Shown here: piece by piece, positions 9,901-16,737 of the stretch
Position numbering within the stretch: the first letter of the stretch is position 1
Layout of the letters: every line of letters starts with the position of its first letter
Origin: Lachnospiraceae bacterium
GTDB lineage: Bacteria; Bacillota; Clostridia; Lachnospirales; Lachnospiraceae
DNA length: 40,238 nucleotides
NCBI GenBank assembly: GCA_017461865.1
Contig: JAFTVQ010000096.1
Span: 1 to 40,238 of the forward strand
Reading direction: 5' to 3'
The notes under the pieces: model-generated
Database searches by the model: none
Seen by the model: the letters and a program-made list of their open reading frames with translations, nothing else
What the model was told of the DNA's origin: nothing
Program-made: the position numbers and the translations under genes

Positions 9901-10554
9901 TTTCTTTAAATATACTTTTGCCTTCTCCGCCTGTCTCTCCAACGGACCAACCTGCTTTTCCAACTCTGTCAGAATATCCGTAACTCGAAGAAGATTCTGC
10001 TTTTCATTATCCAGCTTTTTCTGCGCCTCATTTTTACGGCGTTTAAACTTTACAATTCCTGCCGCTTCATCGAATAGTTCACGGCGTTCATCCGGTTTTC
10101 CGCTCAGAATCTTATCAATCTGTCCCTGCCCAATGATGGAATAGCCTTCTTTACCAATACCCGTATCATAGAAAAGCTCATGTACATCTTTCAGACGGCA
10201 TACCGTTCCGTTAATCAAATATTCACTCTCGCCTGAACGATACAATCTTCTGGCAATCGTTACCTCCGGGTAATCAATCGTAAGTGAATGATCTGCATTG
10301 TCAAGTGTAATCGCAACATAAGCATAACCAAGCGGCTTTCTGTTCTGTGTTCCCGAAAAAATAACGTCTTGCATGGAAGAACCGCGAAGCTGTTTGACAC
10401 TCTGTTCACCCAAAACCCAGCGAACCGCATCCGCCACATTACTCTTTCCACTTCCGTTTGGACCCACAATACCCGTAATGCCGTTATGAAATTCGAAAAT
10501 AATTTTATTGGCAAAGGATTTAAATCCATGCACTTCTATGCTCTTTAAATACAT
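6994..10554 (-). CDS. smc: Chromosome segregation protein SMC
   Basis: This is a full-length 1186-residue SMC ATPase that forms the core of condensin with ScpA and ScpB and organises the chromosome. The Walker A is [10 protein letters not shown] at 31-40. Long coiled coils run at about 165-500 and 680-1020. A hinge lies between about 510 and 665, with the glycine-rich stretch GGAISGGAF near its end. The ABC signature [10 protein letters not shown] is at 1090-1099, and the Walker [13 protein letters not shown] has its Asp-Glu pair at 1118-1119. It starts 7 bp after the rnc stop, with AGGTG just before the ATG. No key residue is missing. scpA and scpB are not in this window. Confidence 0.99.
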   Translation of the reverse strand: MYLKSIEVHGFKSFANKIIFEFHNGITGIVGPNGSGKSNVADAVRWVLGEQSVKQLRGSSMQDVIFSGTQNRKPLGYAYVAITLDNADHSLTIDYPEVTIARRLYRSGESEYLINGTVCRLKDVHELFYDTGIGKEGYSIIGQGQIDKILSGKPDERRELFDEAAGIVKFKRRKNEAQKKLDNEKQNLLRVTDILTELEKQVGPLERQAEKAKVYLKKKEEMKTLDVNMFLLENSHIQGQLESVTEKHRIADDDLTKTKEKFEHIKDEYERIAQSIERLEEEINNERNLLSSTSEMRGKLEVQINVLKEQIKAADDNQAHFRQREKNIRAQMEERENEKSAFAEEKKQFDDERASSQKLLDEAKEKLLEMQKQIEEYNENIESGKRTIIDALTERGTIKSKMGRFDSMLEQLNIRKAEMSSKLLRARSDEQQQEEMISQLEEEFKKVNDEIRELNDRQSSLEERNHEIADILSEKDQKMRDTQVLYHQEKSKLDAISNLTERYDGYGNSIRKVMEQKAENIGIIGVVADIVKVEKKYETAIETALGGNIQNIVTDDEETAKKMIAYLKQNKYGRATFLPLTSIEHPQEFKTPEVLDEKGVIGMACDLVTTEKRYKNVAKAMLGRIVVVDHVDNAVKIARKFDYGIRMVTLEGELLVPGGAISGGAFKNASNLLGRRREMDELEKKVKEHLKLIDKLLDEIEKTKTERSKVRQDLEHVKATLQAKFIEQNTARLNVMQAQEKKNETGKGFEKLKEEQTEIETQIREIQEEKQRNAEELKRSEEMEKNIQEQIEQMQGNLETLRKEEAEQADACTLMNMEMEKVLQKQDFMQQNIDRVNVEIGRVSGELEEVLESMNSSVAEVERKKGDIVELEKTIEASYTSQDENQEKLKRHTEKKQELSDRQKNFFTERESLSDRIQLLDKEVFRLNAQKERLQESLESQINYMWDEYEITLSMAAKLRDPEMNDLSGMKKQIVAIKEDIKKLGDVNVNAIEDYKVLMERYSFLQNQHDDLVKAEETLQGIITELDTAMRKQFNDKFAQISNEFDKVFKELFGGGHGTLELMEDEDVLEAGIKIIAQPPGKKLQNMMQLSGGEKALTAIALLFAIQNLKPSPFCLLDEIEAALDDSNVGRFAKYLHKLTKHTQFIVITHRRGTMERADRLYGITMQEKGVSTLVSVNLIEKDLTE

Positions 10555-10561
10555 ATTACAC

Positions 10562-11257
10562 CTACTTCTGTTTTTCTCTCAGCCACATCAGCGCCTCATA
10601 CGCCGCATGTTGCTCCGATATCTTTTTCGACTGCCCCTCACCGTATCCGATGCATTCTCCGCCTAATACAGCCTCTGTCTTAAACACTTTCTCATGATCC
10701 GGTCCTTCTTCACCAACCAGCCGATATTCAAAATCCTGCTGTTTTTTCGCCTGTATCATTTCCATTAAAATTGATTTGGCATCATAAAACAGTTGCTTAT
10801 GTTCCAAATCATTCAGTACATGCGTTAATATAAACCGCTTTGCCTCTTCCAATCCACTGTCTAAATATATAGAACCAATCAACGCTTCCACAACATCTGC
10901 AATAATGGAATCTCTTTCTCTTCCACCGGTTGCTTCCTCGCCTTTTCCGAGAAGAAGGTACTTTCCCAGTTCCAATTGTCTGGCTGTAATCGCAAGCGAA
11001 GGTTCACAGACGGCGCTCGCACGCATTTTTGTCAAATTCCCTTCTGTCATTTTCGGATTTTCAAAATAAAAAAATTCGCTGCTTACCATTTCCAAAACAG
11101 CATCTCCCAAAAACTCAATGCGCTCATAACTGTCAAGTTTATTAATCTTCTGCTCGTTTGCAAATGAAGTGTGTGTCAAAGCCTGACGCAAAAGATTTTT
11201 ATCCTTAAATTCATATCCAATTTTCTTTTCAAGTTCACTGAAATCATAGCAATTCAT
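10562..11257 (-). CDS. rnc: Ribonuclease III
   Basis: This double-strand-specific endoribonuclease matures rRNA and processes structured mRNAs. The signature ERIEFLGDAVLEM lies near the N-terminus (about residues 45-57), the second catalytic Glu is in ADVVEALIGSIYLD, and a C-terminal dsRNA-binding domain occupies the last 70 residues, ending AYEALMWLREKQK. Two starts are possible: ATG at 11257 (GGTG 7 nt upstream) and GTG at 11263 (AGGG 10 nt upstream). I prefer the ATG, but the ribosome-binding sequence is weak for both. It is in the plsX-acpP-rnc-smc cluster. A GC-rich hairpin sits between acpP and rnc. Confidence 0.97.
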   Translation of the reverse strand: MNCYDFSELEKKIGYEFKDKNLLRQALTHTSFANEQKINKLDSYERIEFLGDAVLEMVSSEFFYFENPKMTEGNLTKMRASAVCEPSLAITARQLELGKYLLLGKGEEATGGRERDSIIADVVEALIGSIYLDSGLEEAKRFILTHVLNDLEHKQLFYDAKSILMEMIQAKKQQDFEYRLVGEEGPDHEKVFKTEAVLGGECIGYGEGQSKKISEQHAAYEALMWLREKQK

Positions 11258-11281
11258 ATACACGCACCAAATACCCTAACA

Positions 11282-11299
11282 GAGGCCCCAAAGGGCCTC
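11282..11299 (-). promoter_or_regulatory. GC-rich hairpin between acpP and rnc
   Basis: A perfect 7-bp stem (11282-11288 with 11293-11299) with a four-base loop lies just after the acpP stop and about 25 nt before the rnc start. No T-tract follows on the minus strand, so it is not a standard terminator. It may be an mRNA stabiliser, processing site or partial attenuator. Confidence 0.55.
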
Positions 11300-11304
11300 C
11301 GGGA

Positions 11305-11538
11305 TTATTTATTCTTTGTCTGTTTCATGAGCACAATTGCCTGCTCTACGGTCTCTATCATCTCCACTTTTGAAGTATCAAATGTCACCTCAAGTTCCTC
11401 TTCTAAACGGGTTAATATTTGATATACATCAAGTGAATCCGCACCCAAATCCTTGATAAATGTCGTTTCATCATGTATCTCGCTGGCATCTACACCAAGC
11501 ACTTCCACAAGAACTTTTGTCAGAACCTCTCGTTCCAT
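11305..11538 (-). CDS. acpP: Acyl carrier protein
   Basis: This is a 77-residue acidic carrier protein for fatty-acid synthesis. The phosphopantetheine attachment serine is Ser35 in the motif LGADSLD. I chose the ATG at 11538 because AGGAGG stands 9 nt upstream. The longer frame to 11595 would add a basic stretch overlapping the end of plsX, which no ACP has. It begins 13 bp after plsX, matching the common plsX-acpP pairing in Firmicutes that lack intervening fab genes here. The acceptor for acyl chains passed to PlsX is this same carrier protein, so the pair is functionally linked. Confidence 0.96.
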   Translation of the reverse strand: MEREVLTKVLVEVLGVDASEIHDETTFIKDLGADSLDVYQILTRLEEELEVTFDTSKVEMIETVEQAIVLMKQTKNK

Positions 11539-11551
11539 TTCAAAAGACCTC

Positions 11552-12574
11552 CTACTGTTCGTCTTTTCCTTGAATTTTCTCTTTGATTTTCTCATTGATT
11601 TTCTGTTCTTTAAATGTCAGACACTGTAAAATCGAATTTTTGATTTCGCCCGACATACTGCTTCCATGCGTTTTAACCACAAGACCTTTCAGTCCGAGCA
11701 TCGGAGCACCGCCGTACTGTTCCAAATCAAACGTTTTTAATGTTTCCTTCAATGCCGGTTTCACAAGCATTGCACCGATTTTACTACGTGTATTCGACAT
11801 CATACCTCTTTTAATTTTGCTGATAAGTGTCTGTCCTACACCCTCAAATGTCTTAAGAACAACGTTGCCTACAAATGCCTCGCAAACGATAACATCTACA
11901 ACACCCGCCGGAATATCTCTTGCCTCCACACTTCCGACAAAATTAATATCCGGACATGCTTTCAAGAGCGGGAATGTCTCTTTTACAAGCGCATTTCCTT
12001 TTTCTTCTTCTGCACCGTTATTTACAATACCGACCGTCGGATTTTTCACTCCCATAACACTTTCCATATAAATGGAACCCATCTTTGCAAACTGCACAAG
12101 ATTTGATGGTCTTGCATCTACGTTTGCACCACAGTCAATAAGAAGTGAACATCCTCTCTCATTATCCACCGGAATGAGCGGAGCAAGCGGCGGTCTCTCC
12201 ACACCTTTGATACGTCCGATCAACACCTGTCCTCCGACCAAAACCGCACCGGTACTTCCTGCGGATACAAAAGCATCTGCCTCACCGCCCCGTACCATCG
12301 TCATACCTTTTACGATAGAGGAGTCTTTTTTTGTACGAATTGCATTTACAGGCGCCTCAGCCATCTCAATCACTTCCGTTGCATTTACAACTTCCACTCT
12401 ATCTTTATCATATGTATATTTTGCAAGTTCTTCGTTTACTGCTTCTTCACGTCCAACGAGATATACAAAAACTTTATCACTTTCTTTTAATGCTTCTACC
12501 GCACCTTTCACTACCTGCTCCGGTGCGTTATCTCCACCCATGGCGTCAACTACTACTTTTACTAATTCTGACAT
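11552..12574 (-). CDS. plsX: Phosphate acyltransferase PlsX
   Basis: This is a 340-residue enzyme that converts acyl-ACP and phosphate to acyl-phosphate, which PlsY uses to start phosphatidic acid synthesis. The N-terminus VVVDAMGGDNAPEQVVKGA and the internal GSTGAVLVGG, PTVGIVNNGAEEEKGN and APMLGLKGLVVKTHGSS segments are family hallmarks. Length is normal. AAAGGAGG precedes the ATG by 8 nt. It heads the plsX-acpP-rnc-smc-ftsY-ilvA run and is separated from the upstream rpmF by a terminator and its own promoter. Confidence 0.97.
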   Translation of the reverse strand: MSELVKVVVDAMGGDNAPEQVVKGAVEALKESDKVFVYLVGREEAVNEELAKYTYDKDRVEVVNATEVIEMAEAPVNAIRTKKDSSIVKGMTMVRGGEADAFVSAGSTGAVLVGGQVLIGRIKGVERPPLAPLIPVDNERGCSLLIDCGANVDARPSNLVQFAKMGSIYMESVMGVKNPTVGIVNNGAEEEKGNALVKETFPLLKACPDINFVGSVEARDIPAGVVDVIVCEAFVGNVVLKTFEGVGQTLISKIKRGMMSNTRSKIGAMLVKPALKETLKTFDLEQYGGAPMLGLKGLVVKTHGSSMSGEIKNSILQCLTFKEQKINEKIKEKIQGKDEQ

Positions 12575-12614
12575 GGTTGTTCCTCCTTTTATAAGTCATA
12601 AAACGCTAACTTAT

Positions 12615-12643
12615 ACTATACTTCAAATAGGACAAAAAAGCAA
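12615..12643 (-). promoter_or_regulatory. Candidate promoter of plsX operon
   Basis: On the minus strand a -35-like TTGCTT (12638-12643), a 17-bp spacer and -10 TATAGT (12615-12620) lie about 40 bp before the plsX ATG and downstream of the rpmF terminator. The -35 match is poor (3 of 6), the -10 good (5 of 6). A 7-bp inverted repeat (TATAAGT...ACTTATA) lies between the -10 box and the ribosome-binding site and might be a regulator site. Confidence 0.55.
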
Positions 12644-12670
12644 GAAAACTCCCATGTATTTCACAAAAAA

Positions 12671-12696
12671 ATTGAGAAGTCCGAAGACTTCTCAAT
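12671..12696 (-). terminator. Intrinsic terminator after rpmF
   Basis: A perfect 11-bp stem (12671-12681 with 12686-12696) is closed on the minus strand by a stable C(UUCG)G-type tetraloop and is followed by TTTTTTTG. It lies 24 bp after the rpmF stop and isolates yceD-rpmF from plsX. Confidence 0.9.
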
Positions 12697-12719
12697 CCTT
12701 GATTTTCTTATCTTTTAAA

Positions 12720-12902
12720 TTAGTCAGCTACAGAAATGATTTCTTTCTTGTTGTAGCTTCCGCATTTCTTACAAACTCTGTGAGGCATCATTAAAGCACC
12801 ACATTTGCTGCATTTTACTAAAGTCGGAGCGCTCATTTTCCAGTTAGCTCTTCTTTTGTCTCTTCTACCTTTAGAAGACTTATTTTTTGGACAGATAGAC
12901 AT
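12720..12902 (-). CDS. rpmF: 50S ribosomal protein L32
   Basis: This is a 60-residue basic ribosomal protein of the zinc-binding L32 type. Two CxxC pairs (CSKCG and CKKCG) form the zinc ribbon. The N-terminus has the usual KNKSSKGRRDKRRANWK segment. AAGGAGGTG precedes the ATG. It starts 15 bp after the yceD gene, the standard yceD-rpmF arrangement that leads into plsX in most bacteria. Here a terminator separates it from plsX. Confidence 0.97.
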   Translation of the reverse strand: MSICPKNKSSKGRRDKRRANWKMSAPTLVKCSKCGALMMPHRVCKKCGSYNKKEIISVAD

Positions 12903-12917
12903 CGTTACACCTCCTTA

Positions 12918-13427
12918 TCACGCGTTAAAGATATCTTTTATTACTGCCATACGTGGGTCCGGAACAAATGTATCGCATCCGCAGTCCCCCTCATTCAGGT
13001 CTTTACCGCACACGGTGCAAATTCCTTTGCAATCCTCCCGGCACAGAACCTTCATAGGCCAGTTTATCAATATTTCATTGCCGACAAGCGCATCTGTATC
13101 CAGTTCATATCCTTCCACAAATGACATCTCATCCGCTGCTTCCGGAGTTCCAATCATACTCTCCTTCAGATTTTCTTCCAATTCCAGTTCAAGCGGAACT
13201 CTCACAGGCTTTAAACATCGTCCGCACGGGATTTCACACACCAGAGAAATCCTGCCCTTCAGAAGAACCTCGCCCTTTACCTTGTTTGTCAGCGTCAATG
13301 ATAACCCGCTGCATTCACAAATCGGAAACTCTTCCGACTGCACGGTCACAACCTTTGCTTCATAGGCTGTTGTGAGTTTTTCCTCTTTTCCTTCACTTGA
13401 AAAAATATCGGTCAGGTTATATAACAT
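12918..13427 (-). CDS. YceD family protein (DUF177)
   Basis: This is a 169-residue protein of the DUF177/YceD family, encoded with rpmF in most bacteria and reported to affect rRNA accumulation. Two cysteine pairs are visible: PCGRC (with Cys residues near 89-92) and CREDCKGICTVCGKDLNEGDCGCD near the C-terminus. The latter resembles a metal-binding knuckle and is typical of the family. The ATG at 13427 has AGGAG 6 nt upstream. It is the first gene after a full-consensus promoter, with a leader of only about 20 nt. Confidence 0.93.
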   Translation of the reverse strand: MLYNLTDIFSSEGKEEKLTTAYEAKVVTVQSEEFPICECSGLSLTLTNKVKGEVLLKGRISLVCEIPCGRCLKPVRVPLELELEENLKESMIGTPEAADEMSFVEGYELDTDALVGNEILINWPMKVLCREDCKGICTVCGKDLNEGDCGCDTFVPDPRMAVIKDIFNA

Positions 13428-13453
13428 AGCATACTCCTATCCACACTCAAACA

Positions 13454-13482
13454 ATTATACATACGGGTTTTGTGTTTGTCAA
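13454..13482 (-). promoter_or_regulatory. Consensus sigma-A promoter of yceD-rpmF
   Basis: On the minus strand TTGACA (13477-13482) and TATAAT (13454-13459) are separated by exactly 17 bp, a perfect match to the housekeeping consensus. The -35 begins 14 bp after the stop of the upstream gene. Confidence 0.92.
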
Positions 13483-13496
13483 CCGATTTTTCAAAA

Positions 13497-13892
13497 TCAA
13501 TCACACGGATTTTCAATTCCGGAATCTTCCGCCAAATGTGTCAGATAGCGTTGCGGATTTTCCCGCATTTTCATAAAGGTATCAAACGCAAGCAACACCA
13601 TGGATGTCTGATTTCCTTTTGTCTTGCTTGTATCCATATCCAACTTCGTTTTAAAGCCGTCCATCTGCCAAATCAAAATATCCACGATTGTGTATCCGCA
13701 GATTTTTACCTCGCATGGAAAATCATTTTTTACAAGGTAGATGACATATTCCTTATACACATCATCATTTTTCAAAAATGCGTCCCAAAGCTGTTCAAAG
13801 AATCCTTCTTCCATATTACATGCCCTACATGCCTCTTCGGTCACCTGCTTTACCTGATCGCGCGTGACAACGAGTTTATTGCCTTCTGCCAT
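13497..13892 (-). CDS. Protein of unknown function
   Basis: I do not recognise this 131-residue protein. It is soluble, mixed alpha/beta by appearance, with clusters such as NMEEGFFEQLWDAFLKN, EVKICGYTIVDILIWQMD and a Met-rich segment near residue 100. There is no signal peptide or membrane segment. The ATG at 13892 has AGGAG 7 nt upstream, whereas a GTG at 13919 would overlap the GNAT gene and lacks a good site. It lies 17 bp after the GNAT acetyltransferase gene and is almost certainly co-transcribed with it. The conserved-looking WQMDGFKTKLD segment may guide a profile search. Confidence 0.75.
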   Translation of the reverse strand: MAEGNKLVVTRDQVKQVTEEACRACNMEEGFFEQLWDAFLKNDDVYKEYVIYLVKNDFPCEVKICGYTIVDILIWQMDGFKTKLDMDTSKTKGNQTSMVLLAFDTFMKMRENPQRYLTHLAEDSGIENPCD

Positions 13893-13909
13893 TACTCCGC
13901 TCCTCTCCT

Positions 13910-14344
13910 CTACAACCACTGAATAAATGCCGTCTTGTCACTGCTGTTATATCCTGCTCCCGCATAAAAATCCAGCGTGCTCTGCTCTTTAGAGCCGGTC
14001 AGAAGCATCATCTTATAACAGTTATTTTCCTGCGCAATCTCTCTGGCATAATTGAGACACTGCGTTGCGTATCCTTTACCTCTGTACTCCTTGTGCGTCA
14101 CTACATTTTCCACGAAAGCGTACGGCCGCACACCCCGCGTCAAATTCGGAATAATCACACAGACACAAGAAGAAACTATCTTTCCATCCACTTCATTTAA
14201 TATCAAATGATGATTTTCATCCTTTATAATCGAATTCCATGTATTTTGTAAATACTGTGTATACTCCGGAATATCCTTTTCATGCAAATATAAATATAAA
14301 TGCAACAATTCATCCAAATCGTTTTCATTTGCTTCTCTGACCAA
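13910..14344 (-). CDS. GNAT family N-acetyltransferase
   Basis: This is a 144-residue single-domain GNAT protein. The acetyl-CoA-binding motif A is YRGKGYATQCLNYA (about residues 95-108) and the later motif includes NCYKMMLLTGSKEQSTLDFYAGAGY. Such enzymes transfer an acetyl group to an amine; the substrate cannot be read here. The start is a TTG at 14344, with AGGAG 10 nt and GAGG 3 nt upstream; the protein then begins VREANENDLDEL, as GNAT domains usually do. The leader reaches into a large inverted repeat that also feeds the divergent 14641 gene. Confidence 0.9.
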   Translation of the reverse strand: MVREANENDLDELLHLYLYLHEKDIPEYTQYLQNTWNSIIKDENHHLILNEVDGKIVSSCVCVIIPNLTRGVRPYAFVENVVTHKEYRGKGYATQCLNYAREIAQENNCYKMMLLTGSKEQSTLDFYAGAGYNSSDKTAFIQWL

Positions 14345-14432
14345 TGTCCTCTATCTCCTATACGCAAAATTCCTTTTTCCACATCATAACATAGTTTTTC
14401 ATCTTTTGGAAATGCTACATTATAGAGTTTTT

Positions 14433-14461
14433 ATTATGAAGCAAATTCGGCGAGACATCAA
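14433..14461 (-). promoter_or_regulatory. Candidate promoter of GNAT operon in left arm of inverted repeat
   Basis: On the minus strand TTGATG (14456-14461), a 17-bp spacer and CATAAT (14433-14438) form a good promoter. It is the mirror image of the plus-strand promoter in the right arm, including the CTCGCCGAA spacer segment. A second possible site is an extended -10, TGTTATGAT, at about 14383-14391 nearer the gene. Confidence 0.6.
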
Positions 14462-14573
14462 CTTTCTTTACAAAGACTGTTGAAAAACGTCGGCACTTGG
14501 ATTTTAGGCGCAGCCGAAAATCCTTAGTACCGCTACGTTTTTCACCAAGTGAGAACGTGTCTGCGTAAAAAAG

Positions 14574-14602
14574 TTGATATCTCGCCGAACTGCTCACATA
14601 AT
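14574..14602 (+). promoter_or_regulatory. Candidate promoter of 14641 gene in right arm of inverted repeat
   Basis: TTGATA (14574-14579) and CATAAT (14597-14602) are separated by 17 bp, each matching 5 of 6 consensus bases. The expected start near 14609 gives a leader of about 32 nt containing the outer repeat block and AAGGAGG. Confidence 0.7.
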
Positions 14603-14640
14603 AAACCATTACTATCATTTCCAAAAGGAGGAACAATAAA

Positions 14641-15075
14641 ATGACACAAAAAGATTCTATAAAACTACTCCGTGAATGCGAGGCCGGATGTGCTATGGGC
14701 ATCTCTTCCATCGATGAAATTCTGGACAAAGTACGCGATGAAAAATATGTGAAAATCCTACAGGAAAGCAAAGACCATCACGATAAACTCAAGAACGAAA
14801 TCCATAATCTGCTTGTACAGGCCGGAAGTGAAGACAAAGAGCCATCCATGATGGCAGAAGTCATGGCAACCATGAAAACCTCATTCAAAATGCAGATGAA
14901 CGAATCGGATCAAACAGCAGCAGACCTGATTGTGTCCGGATGCCAGATGGGAATCCGTTCCCTTCACAAGTATAAAAATAAATATGCAAACGCAGGCCAT
15001 ACAGCAACGGATATCTGTAACCGCCTGCTCGATATTGAGGATGAACTTTGTCACAAAAGTTTTGAATATTTGTAA
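14641..15075 (+). CDS. Ferritin-like four-helix-bundle protein, DUF2383-like
   Basis: This is a 144-residue, almost wholly alpha-helical soluble protein. It has four amphipathic helices with recurring acidic and His residues: CEAGCAMGISSIDEIL, ESKDHHDKLKNEIHNLL, ADLIVSGCQMGIRSLHKY and LDIEDELCHKSFEYL. The pattern of two helix-pair halves, each with GCxMGI (CAMGISS and CQMGIRS), suggests an internal duplication, as in ferritin-like bundles. I infer the family from this pattern; metal binding is not proven. AAAGGAGG lies 9 nt before the ATG. The gene is transcribed from the right arm of the inverted repeat. Confidence 0.75.
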   Translation: MTQKDSIKLLRECEAGCAMGISSIDEILDKVRDEKYVKILQESKDHHDKLKNEIHNLLVQAGSEDKEPSMMAEVMATMKTSFKMQMNESDQTAADLIVSGCQMGIRSLHKYKNKYANAGHTATDICNRLLDIEDELCHKSFEYL

Positions 15076-15098
15076 AAAAACAATGTATATGCTATAGT
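15070..15098 (+). promoter_or_regulatory. Candidate promoter of membrane-protein gene
   Basis: TTGTAA (15070-15075), which contains the TAA stop of the upstream gene, is followed after 17 bp by TATAGT (15093-15098) with a TGC extended -10. The downstream ATG at 15129 has GAGG 7 nt upstream. Confidence 0.6.
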
Positions 15099-15128
15099 CA
15101 AAGGAAGAAAAAACTGTGAGGTTAGTCT

Positions 15129-16691
15129 ATGGCAACACAAATGAAAAAATTTAAAATTCCGTTGACAATTCTCTGCGGAATTCTTCATATATGGATTGTT
15201 AAAAACAGAGATCTTGTGACATTTAGCATGCCCGAAAATCCAAGGTTGTATATCTACGGAATTATCGGCGGTGCAATTGTCTTCTGCTTCCTGTTTTACT
15301 TTTTATTTTTCACGGTAATACAGAAACTCTTTGAACGCGACCGGAAATTTCTGTCTTATTTTAAATACTTTCTGGGCTATTTTTCGTTCATGGGAGTTTT
15401 TTGGTTACTAACCTGGCCGGGAATTTTTAAGGGTGACGAATTTTACGTCATTCAAAGCGCGAAAGAATTTACTCTTTCCGGCGGTCAATCAGGACTGACA
15501 AGTATTTTCTACATTGTGTCACTCCTGTTTTTCCCTTCTATGGCTACCATTACCTTTATACAACTTTTGATTATCTGCACCATCTTTGCCGTCATCATGC
15601 ATGATTTATCCGAAGTTGTTTCAGGCAAACGAAAATGGATTCTTTACCTTCCGTTTGCATTACTCCCGGTCATTGACGGAAACTTGTTTACTCTGCGTGC
15701 CACGCTTGTATCCTGGATTTTTCTGTTTGTGATATGCAAACTATACTACTTGATAAAAACAGATAAAATGACTCTGAAATACGCTGTCGTTCTTTCTGTT
15801 CTAACCGGACTTTTGATTGCATGGAGAAGCGAATATATTTATATGCTTCTGCTCCTTCCGTTTACACTGTGGTTTTTGAAAAAGCTGAATTGGAAAAGAA
15901 CTCTTTTGCTTATCGCTATTTGTTTTGTCAGCTACAGCTTATTCCAGATTCCGAATAAAATTGCATTAAACGGAAGCAACAAATACCCGATTTCACTCGT
16001 TCTCAATCCTGTGGCAAACCTTTTCACAGAGGTTGAAACGTTAAAAGGCCCTTGTGTTTATGACGACGTCATGGAAATAAACAAACTTGTTGACGCTGCA
16101 CTTTTACGACAATCCGCATCGGTTAGAAACATCAGCCAATACTGGAATATTCCGGATGTACTGCCGAAGGAACAACTCCGTTCCTTTATGCAGGCGTCCT
16201 TACGTCTGATTATTTATAATCCGGACAAATATCTGAAATATCGCTGGCAGACATTCGCCTACACAAACGGTCTCTATCCGGACCGGGTCAATCATCCCTG
16301 CGGAACGGTTGACAGTATCAACAAATTAATTTACTACGATATGGATTATAAAACAATGTTTGTCTTTATGAATCCGCCGCTCGGTCAAAATCTTCGCGAG
16401 AAAACGATTTCTCTGTTGGCATGCAGAACCTACGGTCAGGAAGCAATTAAGACCAATGCTTTACTCCCTGTCTTTTACAACTGCATTCCGGTAATTGTAT
16501 GTATGTTTGCATTGTTTGTGATCGCATGTTGTAAAAAAGACAAATTGAGCGCAATGCTGATTCTCATGACAAGTGCACAGGTGGCGCTTATCTTCCTGAC
16601 AGCGCCGGCCATGTTTTTCATGTATTATTTCTGTTTCTATTTGAGCGGATATTTCCTGACAGCGTTAGCTATTGCTGACTATAAAAAATAA
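15129..16691 (+). CDS. Polytopic membrane protein, GT-C-like (DUF6020-like)
   Basis: This is a 520-residue protein with roughly ten hydrophobic segments. An acidic motif WPGIFKGDEF (about residues 96-105) follows the third segment, and there is a large soluble loop of about 150 residues between about 280 and 430. One acidic residue after an early membrane helix and a long extracytoplasmic loop are features of GT-C glycosyltransferases, and the overall look matches the DUF6020 family of Clostridia. Both are inferences. If correct it would move a sugar from a lipid carrier to a cell-surface acceptor. It has its own promoter and a bidirectional terminator 6 bp after the stop. No other envelope-glycan genes are adjacent. 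Confidence 0.7.
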   Translation: MATQMKKFKIPLTILCGILHIWIVKNRDLVTFSMPENPRLYIYGIIGGAIVFCFLFYFLFFTVIQKLFERDRKFLSYFKYFLGYFSFMGVFWLLTWPGIFKGDEFYVIQSAKEFTLSGGQSGLTSIFYIVSLLFFPSMATITFIQLLIICTIFAVIMHDLSEVVSGKRKWILYLPFALLPVIDGNLFTLRATLVSWIFLFVICKLYYLIKTDKMTLKYAVVLSVLTGLLIAWRSEYIYMLLLLPFTLWFLKKLNWKRTLLLIAICFVSYSLFQIPNKIALNGSNKYPISLVLNPVANLFTEVETLKGPCVYDDVMEINKLVDAALLRQSASVRNISQYWNIPDVLPKEQLRSFMQASLRLIIYNPDKYLKYRWQTFAYTNGLYPDRVNHPCGTVDSINKLIYYDMDYKTMFVFMNPPLGQNLREKTISLLACRTYGQEAIKTNALLPVFYNCIPVIVCMFALFVIACCKKDKLSAMLILMTSAQVALIFLTAPAMFFMYYFCFYLSGYFLTALAIADYKK

Positions 16692-16697
16692 AAAACA

Positions 16698-16724
16698 GGC
16701 GTTTCCCCGTCTAAGGGAAACGCC
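16698..16724. terminator. Bidirectional intrinsic terminator
   Basis: A perfect 10-bp stem (16698-16707 with 16715-16724) with a 7-nt loop is flanked by CTTTTCATTTTTT on the plus side and TGTTTTTTATTTTTT on the minus side. It separates the convergent membrane-protein and anti-sigma genes. Confidence 0.93.
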
Positions 16725-16737
16725 CTTTTCATTTTTT

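Larger units (their letters stand above)
14403..14627. repeat. 225-bp imperfect inverted repeat with outward-facing promoters
   Basis: The left arm 14403-14471 is matched in inverse orientation by 14565-14627. Perfectly or nearly matched blocks are 12 bp at the outer ends (14403-14414 with 14616-14627), 9 bp (14430-14438 with 14597-14605), 20 bp with one mismatch (14446-14465 with 14570-14589) and 5 bp inside. The central 93 bp holds further hairpins: 14481-14490 with 14535-14544 (10 bp), 14499-14509 with 14513-14523 (10 of 11) and 14494-14500 with 14545-14551. It fills most of the 296-bp gap between divergent genes and encodes no protein. It may be a miniature inverted-repeat element or a symmetric regulatory region. 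No flanking direct repeat was evident. Confidence 0.85.

Noticed and set aside
12575-12670. FapR-type operator upstream of plsX
   Set aside because: The sequence around the -10 box does not contain the TTAGTA-TACTAA-like palindrome of FapR sites; only a weak 7-bp inverted repeat is present.
14403-14627. Classic transposon insertion with target-site duplication, or a phase-variable promoter inversion
   Set aside because: I found no flanking direct repeat. The promoters lie within the arms, so inversion of the core would leave both promoters facing outward; simple promoter switching is not supported.
14415-14771. Minus-strand open frame across the inverted repeat and the start of the four-helix-bundle gene
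   Set aside because: It runs through the repeat and antisense to a well-supported gene with a good ribosome-binding site; it has low-complexity content and no recognisable domain.
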